From NCBI GenBank assembly GCA_033807775.1, contig CM066314.1:148107429-148171428 (forward strand): 64,000 nt of DNA, in the 5' to 3' direction. The translations under genes were made by a program, and so were the position numbers. Below the pieces are notes generated by a model, which was not told the origin of the DNA, made no database searches, and saw nothing but the letters and a program-made list of their open reading frames with translations. Numbering within the stretch: the stretch's first letter is position 1; every line of letters begins with the position of its first letter. Below are positions 46,737 through 59,306 of this stretch, in pieces. Origin of the DNA: Saussurea involucrata (lineage: Eukaryota; Streptophyta; Magnoliopsida; Asterales; Asteraceae).

Positions 46737-47324
46737 ATGACGGATAAGGGAAACCCAGAACGAACCGCTATCCCGGTGACTGGAGGATTCAAAAATGCTC
46801 AAGGCACTCTCGAATCAATCAATGATTATCGCATGGAAGAAGTCATCCCAGATCAAAGCAAACCTGAGCAAAAAGTCCTCATCGGATCATCCCTCGATCT
46901 CAACCTCCGAGAAAAGCTGATATATTTTTTGCAGGAATATGTTGTTCCCGATATCATCTCACACAAGTTCAATGTCGACCCATCGTTCAAGCCTGTCAAA
47001 CAGAAGCGAACAAATCTTCAAGATCCTGTGATTCAACTTCAATCGGAATCAAATGCGGCTCGAAGCCAGATTCAAACCTTAAAAAAATGCTCCGTCAAAA
47101 TATCGCATGGATCGCATCGTCCGAGGGGCTCGGAACGCCCGTCACAAAATAGAAAACACCATATTTCAATTTCAAAAGTCCTTGGAGAAAAAGGCGCTTA
47201 TCGACTCCAAGTTACGGTAACTGTGACATCCCGCTTGGATGGAATATGGTATAAACAACTCTATATATATACTCTAAGTATATTCTCTTCGTTCAATTAT
47301 TATGATCTAACATATGAATGTTGA
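46737..47324 (+). pseudogene. Gypsy polyprotein fragment (PR-RT linker)
   Basis: The reading frame after ATG at 46737 contains VVPDIISHKFNVDPSFKPVK, matching the conserved 'H.L.VDPS.KP..QK.R' segment just before RT in Tat/Athila-like gypsy polyproteins. It then runs into unrelated residues and stops. No catalytic motif. Confidence 0.6.
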
Positions 47325-47638
47325 TTTAAGCATCAAAGGATCATTGGTCAAACCAACGACCACCCTCGATTTTACATTGCAGGCTCGCAAGATCATATAA
47401 AACGCAGGTCTTACAATTTATATCGTGAGAAACGAAGTCTCTACGACTTACAACTTACAATCGTCAATTAAAGACGACCCACATTTTTAATCTTATGATC
47501 GCCACTCATGGCAAACACAGGTTAAAACTTTCGGTCGCCAATAAAAGCGACTCACATGTTGAAATCGCGTGATCGCTAGTCATTACATATGTCGTCAATA
47601 AAGACAACTCGTACATTGAAACTCGCAAATCACCATTC

Positions 47639-48058
47639 ATGATTCCAAGGGACCAGAATACTCAAATCGACGCTTTAGCAAACCTTGTGTCTGCTTTGGT
47701 CGAACCAATACTCGACAGCATTCCAATCTGGCGACGTCGTCCATCGAAAATAACGATGACATCCAGATGGAAGACCAAGAAGATAATTGGTCGAACGACA
47801 TCCGAAATCGTCTACGACAATGGATTCCAGTTCATAAGCTACGAGACTCGACCGTTCTGTGAAGACAACGACATCAAGCTGACGACCTCGACACCCAGGG
47901 GCAAGCGGTCGAGCGACATTTCAACAAAAACGTCGAAACTAAAGTCTTTCAAGAAGGTGACTACATCCCCTGTCAAGTATTCCAAAGCACTCAAAAGCTC
48001 AACGCAGGTAAACTTTCCACCAAGTAGGAAGGTCCTTATCGTATCTCAGAAGTCGTAG
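47639..48058 (+). pseudogene. Gypsy integrase-core fragment
   Basis: SEIVYDNGFQFISYETRPFC and KLTTSTPRGK resemble the 'DNG.QF......FC....I....STP' strip of gypsy integrase. The flanking DDE parts are absent, so it is a captured remnant. Confidence 0.6.
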
Positions 48059-48639
48059 GTAAAAATGCATATCGGCTACAAACCCTCGACAGTCGAGATA
48101 TTCCACGCATCTGGAATGCAATGCATATGAAAAGGATCGCACGACATTAGTTGCATACGACTTTAGTCTCGCAGGATCGCACGATATATATTGCTAAGTC
48201 TATCGTACGACTTTAGTACACTCTCACAGGATCCTACGACATAAACGATCAGGTTTATGACTTGATTATCCTTTCGCAGGAACACATGATTCAAGTTCAT
48301 CGTATGATCGAATCACACGATCGTAAGGTCTAGCGCCCCCACAATCTAAGTTCTTTAACTTAGAAATATTTCACGTTCTAAATGAATGCTTTGATCGCAC
48401 GCGTTTACGTTTGCTGATACGATTCGAAAATATGAAAATTTTGTGACTTACGTTCAAATCGTTGTATTACAATGGGTGCCCAAGTCGCACGACTTCTTGA
48501 TTCATTCTTGTACTTAATGAATTTCTTCAGTTGATGTTACATCTGTCCATGACATGTAATACGCAGGTTCAATAGAAAGGTAAAATTCTTACCGATTATC
48601 GCTAAACTCACGATTAGCTAAAAATGCTAGACACAACGT

Positions 48640-48810
48640 AACCTAGGTCTATAACGACCGTATCGGCTGTAAACACCAAACTACGACGGCTGTGAACGCC
48701 AGACCACGACGGCTATAAGCGCCAGATCATAGGTCTCTGACGAACGCAGATCGGCTGTGGACGCCAGATCACAGGACCACATCGACCGAGAACACCAACC
48801 CGGCGACATG
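48640..48810. repeat. Degenerate tandem words near the 3' end of the gypsy internal region
   Basis: Five to six imperfect repeats of ACGACGGCTGTGAACGCCAG at about 20-27 bp spacing. The region 48810-49320 that follows has short GC-rich ORFs on both strands without domains. Confidence 0.6.
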
Positions 48811-49311
48811 GGCCCCTGTCTCCTCGATAGAAAAAACGTCCCCTGAAAGACGGGAGCAAATATTTCCTCAGATGAGGAAACAACGTCGTCCCGTCTAGGA
48901 CACCATCGGCCGATGACCCGTCCCTATTGTTAGCAGACGCTGGGGACAACACCTTGGACACTAGCTTCGTCACTGTCGTCGGAAGCGCCGAACTTGCTGG
49001 TATCGCGCCCATCGCGCCAGAACGGCTGGATGACGCCCTCACCTCCTTAGGCGTGACAACTCTCGATGAAACGACAGCCCTCTAAGACGGTTCCTTCAGG
49101 ACTACCATCCTTGTCCTCTTCAAGATTCCCGACCCAGCTGTCGGGGCATTCTTTCTCCTTTCCCGGCCTCGAAGGGCAAGCGCAACTTGCGTCGCCTTTT
49201 TTGGTTGACCAAGTCAGTTTTCCTCTGATGATCTTAGCAAAAGTAACACGTCTCCGTAGAGACACATGTTTCGGTACGAGATCTGAAATTCAAATGGCTT
49301 TGAAATTTAAA

Positions 49312-49321
49312 TCTCGGGGGG
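49312..49321 (+). other. Polypurine tract before the gypsy 3' LTR
   Basis: The CTCGGGGGGC run precedes the 3' LTR by five bases. It is the expected plus-strand priming position. Confidence 0.65.
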
Positions 49322-49326
49322 CTAAC

Positions 49327-50408
49327 TGTTTGGGTAAAAAATCACACCCTCGACCGACCTGAGGAAATCCCCTCGACATGACCCATGGACATTGATTACC
49401 TTGCCCCCGACCGACAAGGATAATACCCATTATTATCATATCCCCGACATACGTTAAATAACCACTATAATTGACTTATTGGGTCAGTAGTCATCTTACA
49501 TCTAATGATCGCACGTCTCGTGTCGCACGTCGCACATCGCCAGTCACACGTCACTAGTCTTATGTCGCCAGTTATGACTCGTCGATCTTACGTCGACAGA
49601 CTCCTGTCATCGCTGTTATATCGCTCTGGCTCTGCGACAACATCGTCCTGACATCCTGGTCTTACGACCTAGTCTTACGATTATACTATCCGTTAACATC
49701 CGTTTCTTCTGTTTATCAATGCAGGTCTTGACCACGACCAGAAAAGGTAAGACACTTGTTATGAACCATATCTTGTATTAAGATAAGGTCCCGACGAAAA
49801 CCCAGAAAACCTCTGTCGTCCCTCCTGAAAGGCAAGTCGAGAGTTCCTCGCGACACTCGACACTCGACCACGACGTCGCCCGCTCCGTACGATCGTCGCA
49901 TAGAACCATGCGACCTCGACCAACTAACGTTCACATAATATAACTGTTACGTTTGTTAAGTGGTTAATGCAGGAGTCAAAGTCATTAATGGGCAACGGCT
50001 ATAACCGACGAAGTCATTAACAAGCATTTAATCCCACATTGAAGACAGCGCTCATTACGAGACCAATCATCAAAGGAGCATTCAATGCCCGACATCGGTT
50101 ATAAAGCGCGCCATAAAGGCACCATTAATAGCTGACGGAGGCTATAAAAAAGCCTATGCTGCAACCAATTGAGAGGGAGAACATAAAACACTGAAATCAA
50201 ACACTCAAACTCTGGAAATCACATACAGAAAGCTATCATCTAGCACCGAATTCCAGAATACTACAGCGAGCTCAAGAACAACAGAAGCAAAGAACTTTCT
50301 CTTGAAGAAACGCTCTCGTCGCACGTCTCGTCGAAAGATTCTTTCTTTAGTTGTTTAAGTCCACATCGACCTTAAGTTGTCCCTTTGGTGCGATTTTTGG
50401 CATTAACA
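49327..50408 (+). repeat. 3' LTR of the gypsy element
   Basis: 1082 bp, near-identical to the 5' LTR, ending TTAACA followed by the GGTAC duplication. Confidence 0.92.
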
Positions 50409-50413
50409 GGTAC

Positions 50414-53400
50414 CAAGGAACTAATCTGTGTGTGCATGCAGGTTCATGAGCACCATGAAATCTGGTATTTGGATAGTGGGTGCTCACGTCACATGACAGG
50501 GAACAAATCTCTTCTAATTAACTATGTGTCTGAAAAGGGTCCATCTGTAACTTTTGGAGACAACTCTAGAGGTTACACAAAAGGTTATGGAACTCTCTCC
50601 AATGGATCTGTTACTTTCAACAGAGTTGCATTTGTTGAAGGTCTCATGCATAATCTTCTAAGTATAAGTCAGCTATGTGATTTGGGATACAAAGTTATCT
50701 TTGAACTTTGTATATGCATAATTGTTGACAAAAATATGAAAGTGGTTCTCTCTGGTAAAAGGATGGAAAATGTCTACATCATAGACATGGGACAAAGAAA
50801 TAACTCATCCAACGTATGCTTTGTGTTGGATGACACAGCCAAACGGAACTGGCTGTGGCATAAACGTCTATCTCATCTCAACTTCAAAACCCTTCATATT
50901 ATTTCCAACAAAGATCTGGTGACGGGCATGCCAAAGCTGAATTTCACAAAAGAAAAGCTGTGTGATGCATGTGAGAAAGGGAAGCTCACCAAAACCTCAT
51001 TCAAGACAAAGCAATGTTCCTCTATAACTCTTCCACTTCAAATGCTGCACATGGATCTATGCGGACCAGTCAGCACTCCTAGCCTAGGTGGCAAGAGGTA
51101 CATTCTTGTTATTGTTGATGAATATACAAGATATACTTGGGTTTCTTTTCTCTGGTATAAAAGTGATGCAACTGAAGAAATCATCAACTTTGTAAAAAAG
51201 AATGAAGTTTTAAATGGCCAGCTTGTTCGATCAGTTAGAAGTGACAATGACACTGAATTCAAAAACAGTGCCTTGGAAGACTTCTTTAATGACAAGGGAA
51301 TCTCCCAAAATTTCTCAGTTGTCAGAACTCCGCAACAAAAGGGAGTTGTAGAAAGGAAAAATCGGACTCTATGTGAAGCAGCCAGATCTATGCTAAGTGA
51401 AGCAAACCTTCCCGCCTATTTTTGGGCTGAAGCTGTTAACACTGCTTGCTTTACCCAAAATAGGTCTGTAATCTCCAAGAGACATGGTAAAACTCCATAT
51501 GAAGTTTTTCATGGCAGAAAACCAAATATTGGTTTTCTTCATGTTTTTGGCTGTGTGTGCTTCATTCTGAATGATCGTGATAACCTTGGGAAATTTGATC
51601 CCAAAGCTGATGAAGGAATTTTTGTTGGATACTCCTTATCCTCCAAAGCATATCGTGTGTATAATCTCAGGAGAAAATGCATTGATCAATCCATTCATGT
51701 AAAATTTGATGACCTGAGATCATCATCCCTCTCAAATGATGATGATGAATTACATAGGTGGATTTCATCATGCATAGGTGATGCTCCTACAACAAATCCC
51801 ACCGATGCATCTTCCATCCCTTTTACTCACTCAAAACCCTCATCATCTAATCAACAAGTTGGGTCACCTTTCACCTTTCCTATCTAATCTACCACCGAAA
51901 TTGACCATGTTCACCCTTCCTCCACCGAAACTGAACCACCCAATGTCTCCACCGACATTCCTAACCCCACTCCCGTACACCAAAATCTTCCATCAACCTC
52001 CACACAAAATATTCCACCACCATTGCCTCCTGCTACAAAATGGACCAAAGATCACCCCATAGATCAAATCATCGGTGATCAACAAGCTGGAGTCCAAACT
52101 CGAAGAGGAATTAGAAACATTTGTCTCTATGTGAATTTTATCTCTCTCATAGAGCCGAAGAAAATTGAGGAAACTCTAGCAGATCCATGTTGGATCACTG
52201 CCATGCAAGAGGAACTTTCTCAGTTTGAAAGAAACAAGGTTTGGAGATTGGTTCCCAGACCTCCAAAGAAGACAATCATTGGAACCAAGTGGGTCTTCAG
52301 GAATAAGATGGATGAAGAAGGTACAGTTGTTAGAAACAAGGCCAGACTGGTGGCTCAAGGATACAGACAGGAAGAAGGCATTGACTATGATGAAACATTT
52401 GCCCCTGTTGCAAGACTTGAAGCCATACGAATCTTTCTGGCTCATGCTGCCTACCGAAACATCAAAGTCTTTCAGATGGATGTCAAAGTGCTTTCCTCAA
52501 TGGGGAACTTGCAGAGGAAGTCTATGTGAAACAACCACCTGGTTTTGAAGACCCAACTCATCCAGACTATGTGTACAGATTAGACAAGGCTCTCTATGGT
52601 ATCAAGCAAGCTCTACGTACTTGGTATGACACTCTTGCTGATTTTCTTCTAAAGAATGGATACTCCAGAGGTAAAATTGACAACACTCTCTTTATCAAGA
52701 AGACCTCAGGTAACCTCATTCTTGTTCAAATTTATGTAGATGACATCATCTTTGGTGCCACTGACGAATCACTATGTGATGAGTTTGCTTCTCTCATGAT
52801 GAGTCAATATAAGATGAGCATGATGGGAGAGCTCACATTCTTTTTAGGCCTTTAGGTCAAACAAACTTCAGAAGGGATTTTCATAAATCAAAGCAAATAT
52901 ATTCGTGACCTTCTAAAGAAGTTTAATTTTGAAAATAGCTCTCCTATGAAAACTCCCATGGCACCACCTCTGAAAATTCATGCTGACCCAGATGGTAAAT
53001 CTGTTGATGTGACGAATTATCGAGGGATGATTGGCTCTCTTCTCTATTTAACTGCTAGCCGACCGGATATTATGTTTGCTACCTGTCTGTGTGCCCGTTA
53101 TCAGGCCAACCTAAAAGAATCTCATTTGGCTGCTGTAAAACGGATTTTCCGGTACCTAAAAGGTACCTTGCATATGGGTCTTTGGTATCCCAAAGACTCA
53201 GGTTTTGAACTAATTGGGTATTCAGATTCATATTATGCAGGTTCCAAAGTTGATAGGAAAAGTACCACAGGCAGCTGCCAACTTCTTGGTGGCAAATTAG
53301 TCAGCTGGTCCAGCAAGAAACAAAACTCTGTCTCAACCTCTACTGCTGAGGCAGAATATGTTGCAGCTGGATGTTGTTGTGCTCATATCCTGTTGATGAA

Positions 53401-53646
53401 AAATCAGCTAAGGGACTACAATTAAATCTACTCCAAGATCCCAATTCTATGTGACAACACAAGTGCAATAGCTATTGCAAATAATCCAGTTCTACATTCC
53501 AGATCAAAGAACATAGATATCAGATATCACTTCATCAGAGATCACATTCTGATCTTCAGCTTGCAGACTTGTTCACCAAACCCTTAGATGAAACCAGGTT
53601 CAACCTTCTGATAAGTGAACACGGAATGCTGTATCTTGATATGTGA
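50414..53646 (+). pseudogene. Sirevirus 1 pol (protease, integrase, RT, RNase H), disrupted
   Basis: The frame from about 50414 carries: protease/GAG-pre-integrase WYLDSGCSRHMTG; LWHKRLSHLNFKTL; integrase zinc region and core with HMDLCGP, VRSDNDTEF (usually SDNGTEF) and VVERKNRT; RT with KARLVAQGYRQEEGIDYDET and the catalytic YVDD at about 52734-52745; RNase H with GYSDSYYAG (usually SDADYAG, one acidic residue changed) and STAEAEYVAA. Breaks: TAA at 51885, a one-base deletion near 52487, TAG at 52853, TAA at 53423 and an indel near 53540. It ends at about 53646. Integrase is intact to the eye, but RT/RNase H is not. Confidence 0.88.
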
Positions 53647-54553
53647 TTTGATGTTTTAAATAAAAATTACATTTGGTCGGTAGCTCATCTCACCGATGCT
53701 GAAACCCAATCGGTGGACTTTTATAAACTCTCCAAGTCATTCCACTGATCCAACTCTTCAAATCTCTCATACACCTAAACCCATCAGTGAGACTTCCCCA
53801 CCGACATCCTAACCCTAAACCTTCTATCTCTCTTATACCGATACTTCTCCACCGACCTTCTCAAACCTCGTCAGCAGCACCTCTTCCACCGATATCCTTC
53901 TATCGGTAACACCTTCCTCACCGACGTTTCTTTTCTCACCAAGACTTCTCATCGGAGGATCATGCCATTCACCGATTCACGAACCCACCGATTACTCTAA
54001 ATCGGTGACATCCCTTACCCACCGACTCCTTCTCACCATCAGTGAAAATCATCACCATTGGTGAACCCTTAACACACCGATCTCATTGCACATCGGTGGG
54101 CATTCTCTTCACCGATGTTCCTCTCTCAACAACCAACCCTCGGTGAAACCCTCATCTCAGTGCCCTATTCATTTCCTCACCGACATTCTCTCTCATCGGT
54201 GGAAGCTCTCCACCGATCCTTGGAGATATTATTTTTCACGATTTCCCATGCTTACCTCATCCTACGCCCTAGGTGTCAGTCAAACTTTTGACCCTTCCCA
54301 TTCCTTGCAAACGACTTATGACCACACCTTCCATATTTTTCATCATTACTCTTATACCCTATGTTCTATTTGGTTTAATTCCCGACCTTTCGATTTCCAT
54401 CCTTAACCATTACCGCCCAATTTTTTTTTTTCAAATTCCAAACCCTATAAAACCCACTCTTCTTCTCCATTATTTCACTTCGCAGAACCTGCATACTCTC
54501 TTCGACCTCTATCTCTCAAGATTCTCAAACCTGCAACTATTTCATCATCTTCA
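53647..54553 (+). repeat. ACCGA/TCGGT word array between pol and envelope-like ORF
   Basis: By hand count about 13 ACCGA and 7 TCGGT words lie in 53641-54240, where about one would be expected by chance. They are unevenly spaced and in both orientations (for example CACCGAT at 53691, ATCGGTGG at 53709, CACCGACATCC at about 53802). ORFs at 54086-54632 lack domains. The last 150 bases lead to the envelope-like start. Confidence 0.75.
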
Positions 54554-57500
54554 ATGTCTTCTTCTACTTTATCCAAGGCTACCAAACACACCAAGGTTGT
54601 TAAGGAAACCCCCACAAGCTTCGAAGACTTGAAATTCAATCCTTGCAACCATGTAGCAAGGTTTGAATCCGACCTTGCTCATCCGGAATTCACCACGGTA
54701 ACTAAGTTCTTGACCCGCTCTCCTCTTCTCCATGCCTTCACCTGCAACCCTAAAATGAGCAAAATGCTCGTTGGCAACTTCTGGATTACCGCCGTGTATG
54801 ATCCATCCAACGAAGTTGTTCATGCCTCGATTCTTACTGACGAAGAAGGTGATCATGATCTCACCTTTGGTGTGGATGATGTCCACACTGCTCTCAAGAT
54901 TGAAGCCTTTTCCGACTACGAAGACATGCACGTCGACAACGCCCATGCAGAGGTGGTAAATACCATTGGGTATGTGCACAAAACTGATGATAAATCCTTC
55001 AAATCTACCAAAGGTCCAGGTACCCTTATTAGAAACAAAATGGGAGGGGTCTGGAATTTCTTCTTTGCTCACGTTATCTACTGCCTTTCTCGCAAGACCA
55101 GTGGTCAGGATCATTCTCCTTCCTACATCACTAAGCTTGCCCATGCTTTTATCTTTCAAAGGAAAATAGACTTCACTCAGTATTTTTTCACTGAACTGAC
55201 TGAAGTCGTAAAGCACCCGAAAAGATGTCACGTAGCCTATCCACGGTTTATATCGATGATCATTCAGCACAAGCTAGGTGCTGCCTAGGATGCTGATCGG
55301 AAGTCTAAGTCTCCCCGATTCAAGTATGATTGGTCCTCTCCAATCGTCGGCCAAAAGACTCTCGATGTGGGTCCTCTTGCCACTGATCTTCCTCTTCGCC
55401 CAGGTATGATAACTTTTGCCCATTCTCCCGAACTATTCTGGGGGGACGCCGAAATCGAAGGGTTTATACACCCAGAGATTCTGGAAGTCCTTCCAGCCAT
55501 AGTGGCCCCTTCTCCCCGTTCCCGAGTGAAGTCGGGTGGCACCAAAACGAAAACATCTCGGGCCACCGACACCTCCGTGTCGACTACCGAGACTACGCCT
55601 CCGAGAGATACCTTGGAGGCTACCCAAGTCTCAACCCCTTCTCACAAGCGGAGACACTCCAAAACCCCTCCGAGATCTCCTCTAAAGAGGTCTCGAATAC
55701 TTTCGGCCAAGCCTCCTAAGCCGGCTACCGATTCTCCAAAATCGGTGGCTGAAGTTGTCCCTTCCAGGCCAGGGAAATCTGCTAAACCCCAAACCGGCTC
55801 CTCCGTGGTCTCTCAAAAGGCCTCGGGTGTGATTCATGAGAACCTAACTTTTACCTCATCACCCGCTTCTTTGGGTGGTGCAGATGACTTCGGGGTCTCT
55901 CCCCTCGAAAGAACTGAGTTTACACTGCACAGCCTTTCACCCGATCAGTATGAGATCGATGATGCACAGCTCATTGGAGATTTGGCCTCTCCGAACAGGG
56001 TATTTTTGGACTTTTTGTTGGAAGATATCGGGTCACCCCGAAAACATGCCACCGATGACATCATGGTTATAGATTCAACACCCTCCCCGACACTGCCATC
56101 TCCACCACCGATCCACCCATCCCCGATGCATCCAACCCCATCGCCGACCCATGTATCACCGAAGAAACCTACCCCCGACCCTATCCATCACCGACAGGTT
56201 CCCCCCCACCGATCACCTTCCCCCACCGATGATCGTGAAAGATCCTCCTCTTCTGAGGATAGCTCTTCCCCATCTCCATCACCCCCACGAAGGACTTTGT
56301 TCCTCGATCCCTTAGCCGAACAACCTTCCTCTTCCGCCATCCCCGAAGAAAGTTCACTCCCACATACTCCCTTATCCCCGAATGCTCCTCGTTTCCAACT
56401 TCCGAGTGTTGGAACTTCCACCCCTACAGGTATTCGACTTCCAAGTGACCTCATTTCAGAAGTTCAGGAGAGTGCCCGACAATGTCGGTTGGTGGGCACT
56501 CAGTTTGAGACCTTCAAACAAGCTACCATCTCTATACTTGCTCAGACAAGTGACAGGGTCACGATTTTGGAAACTAGGCAACCTCAGCTCTTGGAAACAA
56601 CTCTTCAGCATCTGCTTCGCCCTATCAACGAAAATATGGCTACTTTTGCTCAGAAGTTGGAAAATCTTAACACCTCCCACAATAACTTGGCCTTGTCGGT
56701 GGATTCTATCAAAGCTTCTACCGATTACAAGGACTCTGAAATTGCTCGGCTTATTACTCGAGAGACTCGGCATCAGTCTTTTCGCTCTTCTCTCACCGAT
56801 TCTCTTCAACAGCTTCATCGGAAGGTTGACTCCCTGAACAACAATCTGGATTGGGATTTTGACTTAGGTGATTTTGCCTTTGACAGTACTGACAGGGGTA
56901 GACTTCAGCATATACATGCCTTGGTGGATCGTATTGCCACACATTTAGGTCTGGAATCAACGACTATTGCTGAGGGGGAGAAAAGCCTCCTAAAGTCCCC
57001 GAAACGGCCTTCTGTTAGGCATCTTGATAGCAACAGGCCTCCATCAGACCCCGCAGACAAATCAACAATTCGTTTCTTCAAACCGAAAATCCCCACATCG
57101 ACACCGACAACGACGACTACACCGATTACATCGGTGGCCACCTCAACAGCTGCTCCAACACCGACAACTACACCGATTGCATCATTGGCACCAACTACCA
57201 CTCCTACACCGATAGCATCTTCGGTGGAGAAACCCACACCGACTGCAGCAACAATTGAGGGGGAGCAAAATGCGTCGGCCTCCATTCCAAAAGACAAAGG
57301 GAAGAAAACCATTTCGGCGGAGGATGCGGCTAAAGAAAAGAAAAGAAAGAAAGAGTTTGCTAAGTATGGAACTCGACCTGCCGATGCCCAAACATTAAAG
57401 CTTAAACCTCCCTCTCAAGGAACTGCCACCGATCTGGGTCTATCTCCTCAAGAAATTGAGGAGGCTAGACTAGCACAAAAGGCCTTGGATGATTCAAAAG

Positions 57501-58112
57501 CTCTATCTCTAAAAGTTGCGAAAGGGGAAGCGGCCAAAGCAAAGTCTACCGATCCCATTCTTGCCCAAAAATCTGAGTTGGGCACCATTGAAGAAGAAAA
57601 GGAAGAAGAAGTTAGACGGTACAAGAAAACCATGCACTACCGAACAGATAGATCGCCTATCTCATGTGTCAAGATTGCCACTTCGAAGCTTAATCTCACC
57701 GACATCAGACTCATCATCGAAAGGGAGGATGGAACCTCAAGGAGCATTAGAGATTATCACCTCAAGCAATTCGGTCTCTCTGAATGGTTTGAAATTTCTA
57801 GGCTCTTGGTAAAATGTACTAATCCCAAGAAGACATTTTCATCAAGTATATCGATGGGTTGATGAACAAGATGAAAGAAATAAAGAAGAAACACAATATT
57901 GTTCTCTCCACCGACGAACGTACCTCTCTTCAATCTCTAAAAGAAGATGTTCGACTTCCCATGACCAAAACCAAATCGGTGAAAGACAAGGTGTTTAAAG
58001 ACATGGTTTCGAAAGGAAGAATTCCCTATGTGGACAATCTCAACTTGTCCATTCCAACCTCCATCGCCTATCCCTCTACCATTCTTTGCATCTCACCGAT
58101 TCCTGGACTCTT
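54554..58112 (+). pseudogene. Sirevirus 1 envelope-like ORF with one internal amber codon
   Basis: One reading frame from ATG 54554 (MSSSTLSKATKHTKVV) to 57862, about 1100 codons, broken only by TAG at 55286. The second part restarts at ATG 55367 in the same frame. After 57840 the frame shifts and continues at 57859 (LSTDERTSLQSLKEDVR) up to the second LTR. Part 1 has a globular region (FESDLAHPEFTTVTKFLTR, GNFWITAVYD, DLTFGVDDVHTALK). Part 2 is Pro/Ser/Thr-rich (residues about 300-600 of the whole), then a helix-rich middle (QLHRKVDSLNNNLDWDF), a Thr/Pro-rich tract, and a Lys/Glu-rich stretch. No clear membrane segment is visible. Position after pol and composition match Sirevirus env-like genes. 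Function unknown. Confidence 0.7.
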
Positions 58113-59116
58113 TGTTAGCTCCAAATATTCTGAAATATTAGAAGTATTGAAAAATGGCCAAGTACAGAAGAACTTCCACAGAAGCTCTGCCGGGCATCTC
58201 AGGAAAATCAAAGGAAGTTTTGATCAAGAGTGATCAAAGACCGAGGCAACTACAGAAGGACGCTTTCAGAAGACCAAGACCGCAGAACCTTTGTTACCAA
58301 TAACAGAGCCTCTGCGGACAACATCAGAAGACAAGGAACCAAGAAGACTTCTCAGAGGACCGAGCCTCAGAACCTCTGCCACCCTTGACAGAAGCTCCGC
58401 AGAAGTAAACAACCAAAGACTCGGAATCCAGTGAAGACTACTTTACAGAGGAACCAGACCGCAGAACCTCTGTAACACATTACAGAGCCTCTATGGTCCT
58501 CAAAAGACTAGGAAGATATTTATAATATCTTGCTACTGTTCCAAGACCTGTTCATCAACTTGCATGGAAAAGTATTGTCAAAACACGTGTCAAGCTCTGA
58601 GTGGACTCAATAGGGCAAGGTACAAAATAGACGTCTGCGCCATTTAATGCATTTACCAAAAGTACATCTGCTCCATTAAATGCGCATGGCTCAAACAACT
58701 GTTCACACCATCCAGTTTACTATTCATGCCGTAAAAGGAACAGTGACCTACTTCATAGTCTTCTAAGAGTAGTATAAAAGGAAGACTCATGTTGAGTTCT
58801 TCCTAAGATATAGAAACACACAAAAAAACAGAAAAACAAGAACACTTCAATCAAACATCAAGAACACATAGCTTATGCACATTTAGAGTCATATCTATTT
58901 AAAGCTTTGCATGCTCACTGTTCTTAAATCTGTTCTTGATATATATATATATATTCAGTAAACTTTGAGATATTATTTCCTGCTCACTGTTTATTTATAT
59001 TGTGTTCTAAATCTATCAAACATATCTATTAGTTCTTCAAATACGCTTCCGCATCAAACCTTAAACCTGAACTAATAGATCTGATAATCTTGTTTAAAGC
59101 AAAACGGGAACCAACA
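58113..59116 (+). repeat. 5' LTR of Sirevirus 2 (left border inferred)
   Basis: Ends GGGAACCAACA just before the primer site. The start TGTTAGCTCC is an imperfect inverse of that end, giving about 1004 bp. A TATAAAA box is at 58773-58779. Words such as ACCTCTGT and ACAGAGCCTCTG recur at 58280-58500, as in the rest of the element. Confidence 0.65.
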
Positions 59117-59118
59117 AT

Positions 59119-59130
59119 TGGTATCAGAGC
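59119..59130 (+). other. Primer-binding site (tRNA-iMet type) of Sirevirus 2
   Basis: TGGTATCAGAGC two bases after the LTR, identical to the site in Sirevirus 1. Confidence 0.9.
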
Positions 59131-59306
59131 AAAGCTTGGTTTTCAATATCAAGTGATCCTCGTTTAGACAAGATTCTTGATAGAAACTGTCTGTTCTTAA
59201 CCTATTCTTCATTCCTTCAAACAGATTCTGTTTTACTGCCATTTTCGATTTATTCGATCTGGTAACATCCTAGAAACTGTTTCTTTCGTTAAAAACTTCA
59301 TTCAAT

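Larger units (their letters stand above)
45541..50408 (+). mobile_element. Complete non-autonomous Ty3/gypsy LTR retrotransposon, TSD GGTAC
   Basis: A 4868-bp insertion with two LTRs (45541-46635 and 49327-50408), TG...CA ends (TGTTTGGG and TTAACA) and GGTAC at 45536-45540 and 50409-50413. The LTRs differ by roughly 14 substitutions by eye and one 13-bp duplication in the 5' copy. The internal region is only 2.7 kb and holds fragments of gypsy polyprotein, with no RT or RNase H. It must therefore rely on another element's enzymes. Insertion is recent compared with the decayed host element. Confidence 0.92.
40315..58112 (+). mobile_element. Sirevirus-type Ty1/copia retrotransposon 1 (decayed, nested insertions)
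   Basis: Order: 5' LTR, tRNA-iMet primer site, long gag with two CCHC knuckles and a coiled-coil, protease, integrase, RT, RNase H, then a non-coding word array and a very long envelope-like ORF. This copia order with a downstream envelope-like gene is the Sirevirus layout. It is interrupted by a gypsy solo LTR (43190-44956) and a gypsy element (45541-50408). Its 3' LTR is not seen. Sequence typical of a second LTR begins at about 58113, so the rest probably lies beyond the window. Coding breaks in gag, pol and envelope-like ORF make it inactive. Confidence 0.82.

Noticed and set aside
54569..55270. 233-codon minus-strand ORF opposite the envelope-like ORF
   Set aside because: A shadow frame. 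The plus frame continues for about 1100 codons and sits in the expected position after pol.
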